Source of the DNA: Sphingobium scionense
GTDB lineage: Bacteria; Pseudomonadota; Alphaproteobacteria; Sphingomonadales; Sphingomonadaceae
NCBI RefSeq assembly: GCF_014197035.1
Contig: NZ_JACIEU010000014.1
Span: forward strand, 62,001-126,000
DNA length: 64,000 bases
Direction: 5' to 3'
Shown here: positions 42,012-50,835 of the stretch, piece by piece
Layout: each line of letters begins with the position of its first letter
Numbering within the stretch: the stretch's first letter is position 1
Position numbers and translations under genes: made by a program
Notes under the pieces: model-generated
What the model was told of the DNA's origin: nothing
Databases searched by the model: none
Seen by the model: only the letters and a program-made list of their open reading frames with translations

Positions 42012-43534
42012 AGGTCCGCGCGCAGATCGCCATGGTGCTCAATCTGGACAAGTGCATCGGCTGCCATACCTGTTCGATCACCTGCAAGAATGTCTGGACC
42101 AACCGCGAGGGCGTGGAATACGCCTGGTTCAACAATGTCGAGACCAAGCCCGGCATCGGCTATCCCAAGGATTGGGAAAATCAGGAACGCTGGAAGGGGG
42201 GATGGGTTCGCGGCAAGAACGGCTCGATCCAGCCCAAGCAAGGCGGCAAATGGCGCATCCTCTCGAAGATTTTCGCCAATCCGCACCTGCCCGAGATCGA
42301 CGATTTCTACGAACCCTACACGTTCGAATATGAGTGGTTGCAATCCGCCCCCGAACTGCAGGCACAACCCACCGCCCGGCCGCGCTCCCTGCTGACCGGC
42401 GAAAAGCTCAACAAGATCGAGAATAGCGGCAACTGGGAAGACATGCTGGGCGGCGAATTCGAGAAGCGCAGCCATGACTATAATTTCGAAGGGGTCGAGA
42501 AGGAGATCTACGGCCAGTTCGAAAAGACCTTCATGATGTATCTGCCGCGCCTGTGCGAGCATTGCCTGAACCCCGCCTGCCTCGCATCCTGCCCGTCGGG
42601 TGCGATCTACAAGCGGGCGGAGGACGGGATCGTCCTGATCGATCAGGAAAAATGCCGCGGCTGGCGCATGTGCGTGTCGGGCTGCCCCTACAAGAAGATC
42701 TACTATAACTGGTCTACCGGGAAGTCGGAGAAGTGCATCTTCTGCTATCCCCGGATCGAGACCGGCCAGCCGACCGTCTGTTCGGAAACCTGCGTCGGGC
42801 GCATCCGCTACCTTGGTGTCGTGCTCTACGATGCCGACCGGATCGAGGAAGCCGCCTCGGTCGAGGATCCTGCCCATCTCTACCAGGCGCAGCTCGGCCT
42901 GTTCCTCGATCCTCACGATGTCGCGGTGCAGGAGGCCGCCCGGCGCGAGGGCGTGCCGGAACAATGGCTGGAGGCAGCCATCCGGTCGCCCGTCTACAAG
43001 ATGGCGGTCGAGTGGAAGGTCGCCTTCCCGCTGCATCCCGAATATCGCACCTTGCCGATGGTCTGGTATGTGCCCCCGCTCTCACCGATCCAGTCGGCAG
43101 CCGAAGCGGGCAAGATTTCATCGAAGGACGGCATGCCCGATGTCCGGTCGCTGCGCATTCCCCTGCGCTACCTCGCCAATCTGCTCACCGCCGGCGACGA
43201 GGCGCCAATCGCCGCCGCGCTGGAGCGGATGCTGGCCATGCGCGCCTTCATGCGGGCCAAGAGCATAGAGCGACGCATCGACGAGGCGATCCCGGCCCGT
43301 GTCGGCCTGTCGCGGGCTCAGGTCGAGGAGATGTACCGGATCATGGCGCTTGCTGCCTATGAAGACCGCTATGTCATTCCCACCGCGCACCGCGAGTTCG
43401 AGGAGGACGCCTATGTCCTGCGTGGATCATCCGGCTTCGGCTTCCGCGAGGACAGCAATGGCGCCACGAAGCTCAACCTGTTCGGGGGGGCAAAACGCAC
43501 CCCGCGCAAGCCGATGATGGATGTGCCGACATGA
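42008..43534 (+). CDS. narH: Respiratory nitrate reductase beta subunit NarH
   Basis: A 508-residue electron-transfer subunit carrying four iron-sulfur clusters between NarI and NarG. Four cysteine groups are seen: CIGCHTCSITC near residue 16, CEHCLNPACLASCP, CRGWRMCVSGCP (the Trp in place of a Cys marks the 3Fe-4S cluster) and CIFCYP with CSETC. The start is Met-Lys-Val-Arg at 42008, overlapping the narG stop by four bases; an ATG 30 bases earlier lies inside narG. Length and motif order are normal. Confidence 0.97.
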   Translation: MKVRAQIAMVLNLDKCIGCHTCSITCKNVWTNREGVEYAWFNNVETKPGIGYPKDWENQERWKGGWVRGKNGSIQPKQGGKWRILSKIFANPHLPEIDDFYEPYTFEYEWLQSAPELQAQPTARPRSLLTGEKLNKIENSGNWEDMLGGEFEKRSHDYNFEGVEKEIYGQFEKTFMMYLPRLCEHCLNPACLASCPSGAIYKRAEDGIVLIDQEKCRGWRMCVSGCPYKKIYYNWSTGKSEKCIFCYPRIETGQPTVCSETCVGRIRYLGVVLYDADRIEEAASVEDPAHLYQAQLGLFLDPHDVAVQEAARREGVPEQWLEAAIRSPVYKMAVEWKVAFPLHPEYRTLPMVWYVPPLSPIQSAAEAGKISSKDGMPDVRSLRIPLRYLANLLTAGDEAPIAAALERMLAMRAFMRAKSIERRIDEAIPARVGLSRAQVEEMYRIMALAAYEDRYVIPTAHREFEEDAYVLRGSSGFGFREDSNGATKLNLFGGAKRTPRKPMMDVPT

Positions 43535-43557
43535 ACCGGAAGAAGGAGGCTGGCACC

Positions 43558-44247
43558 ATGCAGAACACGCTCCGGATCGCCGCGATGCTGCTGGGCTATC
43601 CATCGCAGGAATTGCAGGAGGAGGCACGTGCGCTGGCCTTTGCCCTGCGGGGGGAAGCAGCTCTTTCCAGCCCCCGGCGCGCCGCCATGGAGCGCCTGCT
43701 GCTGCGCCTGGGCGCGGGCGATCTGCTGGATTTGCAGGCGGAATATAGCGAGCATTTCGATCGCTCCCGCTCGCTCTCGCTGCATCTGTTCGAGCATGTC
43801 CATGGCGACAATCGCGAACGGGGGCAGGCGATGATCGATCTGGGCAGCCAGTATCTTGCCGCCGGCTTCTATCTCGACAGCGGGGAATTGCCCGACTTCA
43901 TTCCCGTCTTCCTCGAATTTGCCTCATGCCTCCCCCCGCACGAGGCGCGCGAATGGCTGGCGCAGCCCGGGCATGTCTTTGCGGCCCTGTCCGAACGGCT
44001 GGAAAAGCGCGCATCCCCCTATGCCGCGATCTTCGCCGCGCTTGTCGAACTGGGCGGCCAGCGCCTCGACCGCAATGCGCTTGAGGAACTCCAGCGCAAC
44101 GCGCCCGACGATGATCCCGGTCGCCTCGATGAGGAATGGGAAGAAGCGCCCGTCACCTTCGGCGGCGCGCATGAAATGGGCGGACCAAACGGCGTGACCG
44201 CGAAAATTCGCGCCGCCAACCGCCCGGTTGGCAGGGAGCAAGCGTGA
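43558..44247 (+). CDS. narJ: Nitrate reductase assembly chaperone NarJ
   Basis: A 229-residue cytoplasmic chaperone that binds NarG during cofactor insertion and is not part of the final enzyme. All-helical TorD/NarJ family; the conserved YSEHFDRSRSLSLHLFEHVHG segment and L-P-D-F-I-P-V-F-L-E-F are clear. I start it at 43558 because AAGAAGGAGG lies eight bases upstream; an ATG at 43531 overlaps the narH stop and would add nine residues. It is directly followed by narI with a one-base overlap. Confidence 0.94.
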   Translation: MQNTLRIAAMLLGYPSQELQEEARALAFALRGEAALSSPRRAAMERLLLRLGAGDLLDLQAEYSEHFDRSRSLSLHLFEHVHGDNRERGQAMIDLGSQYLAAGFYLDSGELPDFIPVFLEFASCLPPHEAREWLAQPGHVFAALSERLEKRASPYAAIFAALVELGGQRLDRNALEELQRNAPDDDPGRLDEEWEEAPVTFGGAHEMGGPNGVTAKIRAANRPVGREQA

Positions 44248-45044
44248 TGCAGGAGATGATTCACCAACTCGCCTTCGGCTGGTATCCCTATTTCGCCGTA
44301 ACGGTGCTCGTCGTGGGCAGTATCCTGCGGTTCGATGCGGACCAGTTCAGTTGGCGCTCGCAATCGAGCCAGTTCCTGCGCCGCAAACAGATGGTGCTCG
44401 GCTCCAACCTCTTCCACATGGGGGTGCTGATCCTGCTCGGCGGCCACTTCGTCGGGCTGCTGACGCCCGTGACCGTGATCGATCGGCTCGGCATCAGCCA
44501 CAGCTTCAAGCAGATCGCAGCCATGTCGGTCGGCGGTGTTGCCGGCATCATGGGTTTCATCGGTTGTTCGCTCCTGCTGCATCGGCGTCTGTTCGATCCG
44601 CGCATCCGCCGCAGTTCCTCATGGGGCGACATCCTCGTTCTGGTCATGATCTGGTGCCAGTTTCTGCTCGGAATCTCGACCACATTCTGGACCGTCCAGC
44701 ATCTGGAAGGTGACGAGATGCTGAAGTTCATGGGATGGGCGCAGGGGCTCGAAACGCTCAATCCCGGTGCCGCAGACCTGCTCATCGACGTGCCATTGGT
44801 TTACAAGCTGCACATCGTCCTGGGGCTGACGCTGTTCGTGATCACACCCTTTACCCGCCTCGTCCATGTCTTCAGTGCGCCGATCTGGTATATCTTCCGC
44901 CCAGGTTTCCAGATCGTGCGGAGACGCGGCCGCAGGGCAGCGCAGGACTATTCCCGCACTCAGGGGCAAGCCGGCGGCGCGCCGAGCTATGGTGGCCCCA
45001 CGGTGCTTCGACAGATGGCCGAAAGCGGACAGGAGGGCGCATGA
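44247..45044 (+). CDS. narI: Respiratory nitrate reductase gamma subunit NarI
   Basis: The membrane cytochrome b subunit that oxidises quinol and anchors NarGH, 265 residues with five membrane segments. Haem-ligand histidines are visible in FHMGVLILLGGHF in the second segment and in LHIVLGLTLF and TRLVHVFS in the last two. The ATG at 44247 shares a base with the narJ stop; a GTG one codon earlier is possible. The C-terminal tail is longer and more basic than in E. coli. Its stop overlaps the next gene by four bases. Confidence 0.95.
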   Translation: MQEMIHQLAFGWYPYFAVTVLVVGSILRFDADQFSWRSQSSQFLRRKQMVLGSNLFHMGVLILLGGHFVGLLTPVTVIDRLGISHSFKQIAAMSVGGVAGIMGFIGCSLLLHRRLFDPRIRRSSSWGDILVLVMIWCQFLLGISTTFWTVQHLEGDEMLKFMGWAQGLETLNPGAADLLIDVPLVYKLHIVLGLTLFVITPFTRLVHVFSAPIWYIFRPGFQIVRRRGRRAAQDYSRTQGQAGGAPSYGGPTVLRQMAESGQEGA

Positions 45045-45940
45045 ACAGAAGCCCGGACATCATCGACGTCGCCACCTTTCAACAGGTGTCGATGCCCAGC
45101 GCTTGCCAGAGCGGCGGATGCGGCTGTTCCGATGCCGGAACGCCGCCGCCGCCCGCTTTTGGCGAAGTCTTCGTGAACGGCGTGGAGATCACCGCCGAAG
45201 CGATCGCGCAGGAGATACAGCATCATCCCGCGGCGGATGCCCAGACGGCGTGGACCGAGGCCGCGCGCGCGCTCGCGGTGCGCGCGCTTCTCCTGCAGGA
45301 AGCCACCCGTCTCGGCATCGCGGCGGAAAATGACTGCGACGAAGCCGGGCGTCACGAGACCGACGACGAAGCCCTCATCCGGCTGCTGCTGGAGCATGAA
45401 ATCGTTCCTGAGGCGCCTAGCGAAACGACATGCCGCCGCTACTATGACGGCAATCGCGAGCGGTTCCGGACGCCCGATCTTTTCGATGCGGCCCATATCC
45501 TGATCGAGCCGGAAGGTGACGAACCGGGGCAATGGGCTGCCGCGGAAGTCTTCGCCCGGTCGCTCGCAGCAGACGTGAACGATGATCATCAGGCATTTTC
45601 CAAGGCCGCCCGTCACCATTCTGCCTGCGCCTCCGCCCAGCAGGATGGATCATTGGGGCAAATTCGCAGGGGCGAACTCGTCCCTGAAGTGCAACGGGCG
45701 ATCGAAGCGCTGGGGGACGGCGAAACCGGGCGGGAGCCGATACGGTCGCGCTTCGGCTGGCATGTGGTCCGCCTGAACCGCAGACTGGCCGGCCAAAACT
45801 TGCCTTTCGACATCGTGCGCGAAAAAATCGCCGACATGCTCGAAGCCCGCAGCTGGTCGATGGCTGCGACCCGCTATGTTGCCACGCTCGCTTCCCAGGG
45901 ACAGGTCGAAGGCATCATCGTGGGTGGGATTGAGACTTGA
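45041..45940 (+). CDS. PpiC-type peptidyl-prolyl isomerase of the nitrate operon
   Basis: A 299-residue protein with a parvulin-type rotamase domain at about residues 145-245 (FDAAHILIEPEG, GQIRRGELVPEVQRAIEAL, RSRFGWHVVRL), preceded by a helical SurA/NifM-like region. There is no signal peptide, so it acts in the cytoplasm. The N-terminus has a cysteine cluster (CQSGGCGCS, residues about 19-27) that might bind a metal. PpiC-type genes are often found at the end of nar operons and are thought to help fold the reductase. The ATG overlaps the narI stop by four bases, confirming operon membership. Confidence 0.9.
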   Translation: MNRSPDIIDVATFQQVSMPSACQSGGCGCSDAGTPPPPAFGEVFVNGVEITAEAIAQEIQHHPAADAQTAWTEAARALAVRALLLQEATRLGIAAENDCDEAGRHETDDEALIRLLLEHEIVPEAPSETTCRRYYDGNRERFRTPDLFDAAHILIEPEGDEPGQWAAAEVFARSLAADVNDDHQAFSKAARHHSACASAQQDGSLGQIRRGELVPEVQRAIEALGDGETGREPIRSRFGWHVVRLNRRLAGQNLPFDIVREKIADMLEARSWSMAATRYVATLASQGQVEGIIVGGIET

Positions 45941-45942
45941 GC

Positions 45943-46239
45943 ATGATGCTGGGCGATATTCTGGCGCTGGCAAAAGCCTCCGCGCCCGGCATGGCCAAGT
46001 GGCTCGAATCCTCAAGCCCTGAAATGCACGGGCAGGTGCGCGCCACCGCAGCGGCGGCCGGCCTGACGGCTACCGGCTTCGTCCGCATGGCTGTCGCCGA
46101 TTTCTCCCGCGCGGCGTCGGAGGAAGATTGGGCCACACTGATGTCCGCACTGCGGGATAGCGGCGATCCCGGACAGACTTGCCTGCACGCGATGATCCAC
46201 TGGCGTCTCGCCGCATCCGATTGCGGTTCACATTTCTGA
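45943..46239 (+). CDS. Small nitrate-operon protein, function unknown
   Basis: A 98-residue cytosolic protein, mostly helical. The start is ATG at 45943, two bases after the PpiC stop, or the adjacent ATG at 45946. Features: an Ala-rich helix (VRATAAAAGLTATGF), paired acidic residues (SEEDWATL) and two late cysteines. I do not recognise the family. Tight spacing puts it in the nar operon, so a role in assembly or regulation of the reductase is plausible. Confidence 0.72.
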   Translation: MMLGDILALAKASAPGMAKWLESSSPEMHGQVRATAAAAGLTATGFVRMAVADFSRAASEEDWATLMSALRDSGDPGQTCLHAMIHWRLAASDCGSHF

Positions 46240-46263
46240 CGCCCCCAGGAAAATGAGAGCGAT

Positions 46264-46461
46264 ATGTCCCAGAACGACAGGTCCGACCCCTCCCTCAATC
46301 CTGCGCTCAAGCAGACGGAGGAGAAACATCACGGAACAGAAACCACGCCTGCGCCGATCGACTCCGTCTCCGCCCATGAGGGTCAGAACGAAAGCTGGCC
46401 GATCGCCTGGTTCGTCGTGGCAATCCTTTGCGTCTGCATCACGATCTACCTCTTCCTCTGA
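46264..46461 (+). CDS. Small single-pass membrane protein at the end of the nitrate operon
   Basis: A 65-residue protein: about 43 polar residues rich in Glu, Ser, Thr and Pro, then one C-terminal membrane helix (starting WPIAWFVVAILCVC, residues about 45-65). The tail-anchored layout would leave the polar part in the cytosol. GAGAG lies five bases upstream of the ATG. It follows the previous gene by 24 bases and is probably the last cistron of the operon. Function unknown. Confidence 0.68.
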   Translation: MSQNDRSDPSLNPALKQTEEKHHGTETTPAPIDSVSAHEGQNESWPIAWFVVAILCVCITIYLFL

Positions 46462-46855
46462 TCGTCCTGGCCCCTTGCAGGCGATGGCAGCGCGCCGCGA
46501 TCAGGCGGGGCTATCACGGGAACAGCATGATGCAATCTGATCGAGTGCTTCATGGATCGCACTGGCGCGCAATCGATCACGACTGATCGAAAGCGCGCAC
46601 TCCACAGTGCGATCCGGCCCGCCAGGCCAAATTGGCGGGGGCCGTTCCAGTCCGTTCCAGTACAGTTACCCCTCCGTTTCTCCTCTTCCAGACGAACAGA
46701 GAAATCCGCCATGACCAGCCGTCACACTGCAGCTTTCAAGACTGTGCGTAGATTCCATATTTAATGACCAGGCTTCTCCTTCACCGTCGTTCAGGAATCG
46801 CTATCTGCCGCCGCTTCGATCCGGTAGGAGGGCGCAACGAAGCAGGGTGATTTGC
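46462..46855. other. Gap between nitrate and pilus operons
   Basis: About 390 bases. It holds the large composite hairpin at 46554-46643, a tandem repeat of CCGTTCCAGT (46642-46661), and upstream sequence of the pilus cluster. No gene is convincing. Confidence 0.6.
46554..46643. terminator. Large composite hairpin downstream of the nitrate operon
   Basis: Nested perfect arms: GGATCGCACTG (46554-46564) with CAGTGCGATCC (46605-46615); GCGCGC (46565-46570) with GCGCGC (46593-46598); TCGATCA (46573-46579) with TGATCGA (46584-46590) around a CGAC loop. That is 24 pairs with symmetric AA/AA internal loops and one 6-base bulge. A second hairpin, GGCCCGCCA with TGGCGGGGGCC, follows at 46616-46643. 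There is no T-run, so termination is only one possibility. Confidence 0.55.
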
Positions 46856-47128
46856 ATGTTGCGCTATTCCGGCCGCACCTTCCTGATGGCAGGATCGATG
46901 CTCATCGGCACCGCTGCGCCTGCGCAACAGGCCGCGCATGGCTCCCTGCTGGTCGGCGCGGTTGTCGTGCAGCCCTGCCGCATTTCCACTGACGAAGCCG
47001 TTAGAAATTGCAGACAAGATCCTTACCGAGTGACGAAATCATCCGTCGATAGCAGAGCAACCCTTTCCCCTCGCAATAGCAACATGGATGATGGCCGACA
47101 TGGCGACATCCTGTCCTACGAGTTCTGA
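46856..47128 (+). CDS. Small secreted protein preceding the pilus cluster
   Basis: A 90-residue protein with an N-terminal signal peptide (MLRYSGRTFLMAGSML, cleavage near Ala-Pro-Ala-Gln). After the signal it reads GAVVVQPCRISTDEA, like the first strand of a spore-coat-U pilin where a Cys follows the opening strand; a second Cys comes nine residues later. It is too short for a complete pilin and may be a truncated pilin or an accessory factor. The ATG at 46856 has AGGGTG upstream. It lies 134 bases before the pilin gene on the same strand. Confidence 0.5.
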   Translation: MLRYSGRTFLMAGSMLIGTAAPAQQAAHGSLLVGAVVVQPCRISTDEAVRNCRQDPYRVTKSSVDSRATLSPRNSNMDDGRHGDILSYEF

Positions 47129-47262
47129 CAGGCTTTCCCCCTTGTCTTGCAGCGAACGCTATTTACGCAAAATATTGGTAAAGCCGTCTTTTGCCCAAAA
47201 GCGCGTTATTAACCGATATTGACGATACTCCCTCCATCAAAGCGTGAGGCGTTGGAGGACAC

Positions 47263-47760
47263 ATGTTTCGTTTCAAACTGGCCGCATCCTTCGCGGCCGC
47301 TACCCTGCTCTCCGGCCTGGCAGGCACAGCCCAGGCAGCCACCACCACCACGACCTTCCCGGTTACCGCAACCGTGATCAAGGCCTGCGTCGTGTCGGCC
47401 ACGGCGCTGGCGTTCGGCAATTATGACCCGACCGCAAGCGGGCCGACCGACGCCACGTCCACCCTGTCGGTTCTCTGCACGGTCGGCACCACCTATACGG
47501 TCGGCCTGACCGCGGGCACGGCATCGGGGGCGACCGTGACCACGCGCAAGATGTCGAGCGGAAGCAATCTGTTGAGCTATGCGCTGTACCAGGATTCGGC
47601 GCACACGACGAACTGGGGCAACACACCTGCAACCGACACCGCCGCCGCGACGGCGCCGGTCGGCACCAATGCCCTGACCGTCTATGGCCGGATCACGGCC
47701 GGCCAGAATGTCCCGATCGGTTCCTATAGCGACACCATCACCGTCAACGTCGTCTATTGA
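47263..47760 (+). CDS. Spore coat U domain pilin (Csu-type major subunit)
   Basis: A 165-residue exported pilin. Signal peptide about 1-26 (cleaved after Ala-Gln-Ala); the mature chain starts with a Thr-rich strand and has the spore-coat-U fold: a Cys early (VIKACVVS), LAFGNYDPTA, and the closing VYGRITAGQNVPIGSYSDT motif, which is diagnostic. It would be polymerised by the chaperone and usher encoded next, as in the CsuA/B-E system for attachment to surfaces. It is separated from the chaperone gene by 21 bases. Confidence 0.9.
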   Translation: MFRFKLAASFAAATLLSGLAGTAQAATTTTTFPVTATVIKACVVSATALAFGNYDPTASGPTDATSTLSVLCTVGTTYTVGLTAGTASGATVTTRKMSSGSNLLSYALYQDSAHTTNWGNTPATDTAAATAPVGTNALTVYGRITAGQNVPIGSYSDTITVNVVY

Positions 47761-47781
47761 TCGGTCCGGAGCGAGGCGACC

Positions 47782-48525
47782 ATGCCCAAGATGTTCGCAC
47801 GATGCGCAGCGGCGGCCCTGCTCGCCCTGACGCCACCCGCCTCCGGCTGGGCCGCGACGCTGAAAATCTATCCGGTATTGGTCGCGCTTGACGACAAGAC
47901 CCCGGTCGAGACGATGACGATCGAAAATAGCGGCGATGCACCGGCCCGCATGCAGGTGCGGGTCGTGGCATGGCGGCAGGACAACGGGCAGGATCTGTTC
48001 GAGGAAACACGCGACATCCTGGCCAATCCCCCACTGTTCGAAATAGCCCCAGGCGGGCAGCAGATTGCGCGCTTCGGCCTGCGCACGGCCCCCGCGCCGA
48101 CCGAAAAAAGCTATCGCGTCTTCCTGGAGGAAATCCCGACCGATCGCCCGACCGCCGCGGGCGAGATCCGCACATTGCTCCGTGTCAGCATCCCGATCTT
48201 CGTGACCGCGCCCGGTGCGCAGGCATCCCTGGCGTGGCAACTGACCGCCACCAATGACAGGCAGCTCATGCTGACCGCACGCAATGAAGGCAGCGCACAT
48301 GTCCACCTCAATCGCCTCGACCTGAAGCGGGCCGACGGCACGCCATTGGCGACGAGGCAGGAATCGATCTACATCCTCCCCGGCGCGACACGCAGCTTCC
48401 TGTTCGACATGCAACGGCCGGTGCGCGGCGGAGAGAAGCTGACGCTGGACGCGGCCACCGGCCAGCGCACCCTGTCCGCGCCGCTCGTCCTCCAGGCGGC
48501 ATCCCATGCCGGTGGGACGCGCTAG
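47782..48525 (+). CDS. Csu-type periplasmic fimbrial chaperone
   Basis: A 247-residue periplasmic chaperone that donates a strand to pilin subunits. Signal peptide 1-24, then two immunoglobulin-like domains: the first contains the conserved FRVFLEEIP-like strand (here YRVFLEEIPTDRP) and the LLRVSIPIFV strand, the second the closing GATRSFLFDM. Length and motifs fit the PapD superfamily of archaic (Csu) type. Its end overlaps the usher start by 20 bases, so the two are coupled. Confidence 0.9.
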   Translation: MPKMFARCAAAALLALTPPASGWAATLKIYPVLVALDDKTPVETMTIENSGDAPARMQVRVVAWRQDNGQDLFEETRDILANPPLFEIAPGGQQIARFGLRTAPAPTEKSYRVFLEEIPTDRPTAAGEIRTLLRVSIPIFVTAPGAQASLAWQLTATNDRQLMLTARNEGSAHVHLNRLDLKRADGTPLATRQESIYILPGATRSFLFDMQRPVRGGEKLTLDAATGQRTLSAPLVLQAASHAGGTR

Positions 48526-50824
48526 CGCCCTTCTTGTCCTGCCCTGCGTCGTGGCCAGTTGCGGCATTGCCCGCGCGCAGGACCGCGCGCCGGCGGCAGG
48601 CGCAGTTGCAACGACGGCAGACGCAACGGCGACACCGGCAATGATACTGGCCTCGGTCACGCTCAACGGGCGATTGTTGCCAGGCGACTATCTGCTTGCG
48701 CGGCGCGCCGGCGCGTTCCTGGTGCGCGTGACGGATCTGGCGGCCTGGCGGATGCGCCCGTCGACCGGCACGGCAACGATGATCGATGGCGACGCCTTTG
48801 TCGCGCTGTCCGCGCTCGGCGGTGTCGCGGCCGCCTTTGACGAGCCTAACCAGGCCTTATTGCTGACGGTGTCGCCCGAAGCCTTCGAGGCGACCAGCGT
48901 TGCGCCTGCCAGCGCCGTCGCGGCGCCCAGCGACAATATGCTCGCTGCCTTCCTCAACTATGACATTTCGGCCGAATATGCCGGCAAGGCGCGCCTGGGC
49001 GCCTTCGTGGAGGCGGGGCTGTCCGATGACTGGGGCGTGGTGTCGAACAGCATGCTGCTGGGCAACGGCACGGTCTATGGCCGGGCGACCCGGCTGGACA
49101 GCTATTATCTGCGTGACGATCCGATCAACCTGACACGCCTCGTCATCGGCGATGGCGTGACAGACGCACGCGACTGGACGCGGCAGATCCGCTTTGGCGG
49201 CATGCGCTTCGGCACCGAGTTCGCCCTGCAGCCAAGCCTCCTGACCTTTCCGACGCCGTCCCTTGCCGGCAGCGCCGCCGTGCCGTCGAACGTGGAGCTG
49301 CTGGTGAACGGCACCCAACGCTTCCAGACCGACGTCGGCCAAGGGCCATTTTCCATCAACCAGGTGCCGCTGGTCACGGGTGCCGGCCAGGTGACGCTGG
49401 TGATCCGCGATCCACTGGGCGTGGAGCGGCGCGTCACCTCCAGCTATTATGTCAGTTCCCATCTGCTGCGCGCGGGCCTGGCGTCATGGTCGATGGAAGC
49501 AGGCGCCGAACGGCGGGGCTATGGGCTGCGCAGCTTCGGCTATGACAATCCCTTCCTGGCCGGCACCTATCGCCGTGGCCTGACCGACCGGCTGACGATC
49601 GAGGGACGGGCCGAAGCCAGCGCCGACGTCACCATGGCCGGCGGCGGCGTCAACATGATCATCGTTCCGATCGGCGAGATCAGCCTTGCGGCAGCGGGAT
49701 CGGCAAGCCAGGCCGGTGAGGGCCTATTGTATCGCGCGGCCTTTGCCCGCAACGCGCCGACCTGGAACGTCGCTCTCAGTTACCAGCGGGCCTCGAACCG
49801 CTATCGCGAAATCGGTGTTGAGCGCGACAGCGAGCGGATCGTGGAACAGGTGCAAGGCTCTGCCGGATGGAGCCTGGGCACCATGGGCACGATCGGCGCA
49901 TCCTATACCAGCCTGACCTATGCCGACAGCCAGTCCGCCCGCGTCCTGTCGGGCAATTACAGCCTGTCCCTGCGCGACAAGGCCTTTGTCAGCGCCTACG
50001 CGATCCGCAGCCACTTTTCGGAAAGCGGCCATGAAAACAGCATCGGCTTCAATCTGACCATCCCCTTCGGCCCGCGCAGCAGCGCCTATCTCCAGGCCGA
50101 CCGGGGTGGCGTGCGGGCGGAAATGCGCAGCACCCCGCCGCAAAGTGGAGGCTGGGGCTATCGGGCAGCGATTTCGACCGGCAGCAATGCGCAGCAACAG
50201 GGCGAGCTTTTGTGGCGCGGCAATGCGGCGGAGATGACCGCGCAGGTGGACCGTGCCGGTGGACAAACCGGCGGGCGCGTCACCGGCCAGGGCGGCCTGT
50301 TGCTGGCCGATGGCGCGCTGTTCCCGACCCGCCGGGTGGAAAGCGGCTTTGCCGTGGTGCGCGTGCCCGGCCAGGCCGATGTGCGCATCTATCAGGAAAA
50401 CCGACTGGTCGCCCGGACCGACGCCCATGGCATGGCCGTCATTCCCGACCTGCGCCCCTATGAAGTCAATCGCCTCAGCATCGCGGCGGCGGACGTGCCG
50501 ATCGACATCCGGATGCCCAATGACCAGATCAGGGTGGTGCCACGCTACCGTGGTGCCGTCAGCGTGCGTTTCGTTGCGGTCCGGGAGCATCCGGCGACAT
50601 TGCGTATCGTCATGCCGGACGGCGCGCCGGCGGAAATTGGCGCCAGCGTCACCGCGGAAAATGAAAAATCCTTCGTCGGCAATGATGGCGCCGTCTTCAT
50701 CCGCAACCTTCATCCCGGCATGATTCTGACCGTCGATACGGGGGACGGCCCCTGTCATGTTCGGGTCGACGCCGTGCCGGACGAAATGCTACCAGTGATC
50801 GGGCCGCTGACATGCGTGCCATAA
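48506..50824 (+). CDS. Csu-type outer-membrane usher
   Basis: A 772-residue usher that forms the outer-membrane pore for pilus assembly. A signal peptide lies in the first 25 residues. An N-terminal periplasmic domain (VTLNGRLLPGDYLLARRAG), a long beta-barrel (residues about 140-620) with a plug domain (VELLVNGTQRFQTDVGQGPF), and a C-terminal region with PDLRPYEVNRLSI are typical of archaic chaperone-usher systems. It starts 20 bases inside the chaperone gene and ends 11 bases before the tip gene start. Confidence 0.9.
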   Translation: MPVGRASALLVLPCVVASCGIARAQDRAPAAGAVATTADATATPAMILASVTLNGRLLPGDYLLARRAGAFLVRVTDLAAWRMRPSTGTATMIDGDAFVALSALGGVAAAFDEPNQALLLTVSPEAFEATSVAPASAVAAPSDNMLAAFLNYDISAEYAGKARLGAFVEAGLSDDWGVVSNSMLLGNGTVYGRATRLDSYYLRDDPINLTRLVIGDGVTDARDWTRQIRFGGMRFGTEFALQPSLLTFPTPSLAGSAAVPSNVELLVNGTQRFQTDVGQGPFSINQVPLVTGAGQVTLVIRDPLGVERRVTSSYYVSSHLLRAGLASWSMEAGAERRGYGLRSFGYDNPFLAGTYRRGLTDRLTIEGRAEASADVTMAGGGVNMIIVPIGEISLAAAGSASQAGEGLLYRAAFARNAPTWNVALSYQRASNRYREIGVERDSERIVEQVQGSAGWSLGTMGTIGASYTSLTYADSQSARVLSGNYSLSLRDKAFVSAYAIRSHFSESGHENSIGFNLTIPFGPRSSAYLQADRGGVRAEMRSTPPQSGGWGYRAAISTGSNAQQQGELLWRGNAAEMTAQVDRAGGQTGGRVTGQGGLLLADGALFPTRRVESGFAVVRVPGQADVRIYQENRLVARTDAHGMAVIPDLRPYEVNRLSIAAADVPIDIRMPNDQIRVVPRYRGAVSVRFVAVREHPATLRIVMPDGAPAEIGASVTAENEKSFVGNDGAVFIRNLHPGMILTVDTGDGPCHVRVDAVPDEMLPVIGPLTCVP

Positions 50825-50835
50825 GGAGGATGAGG

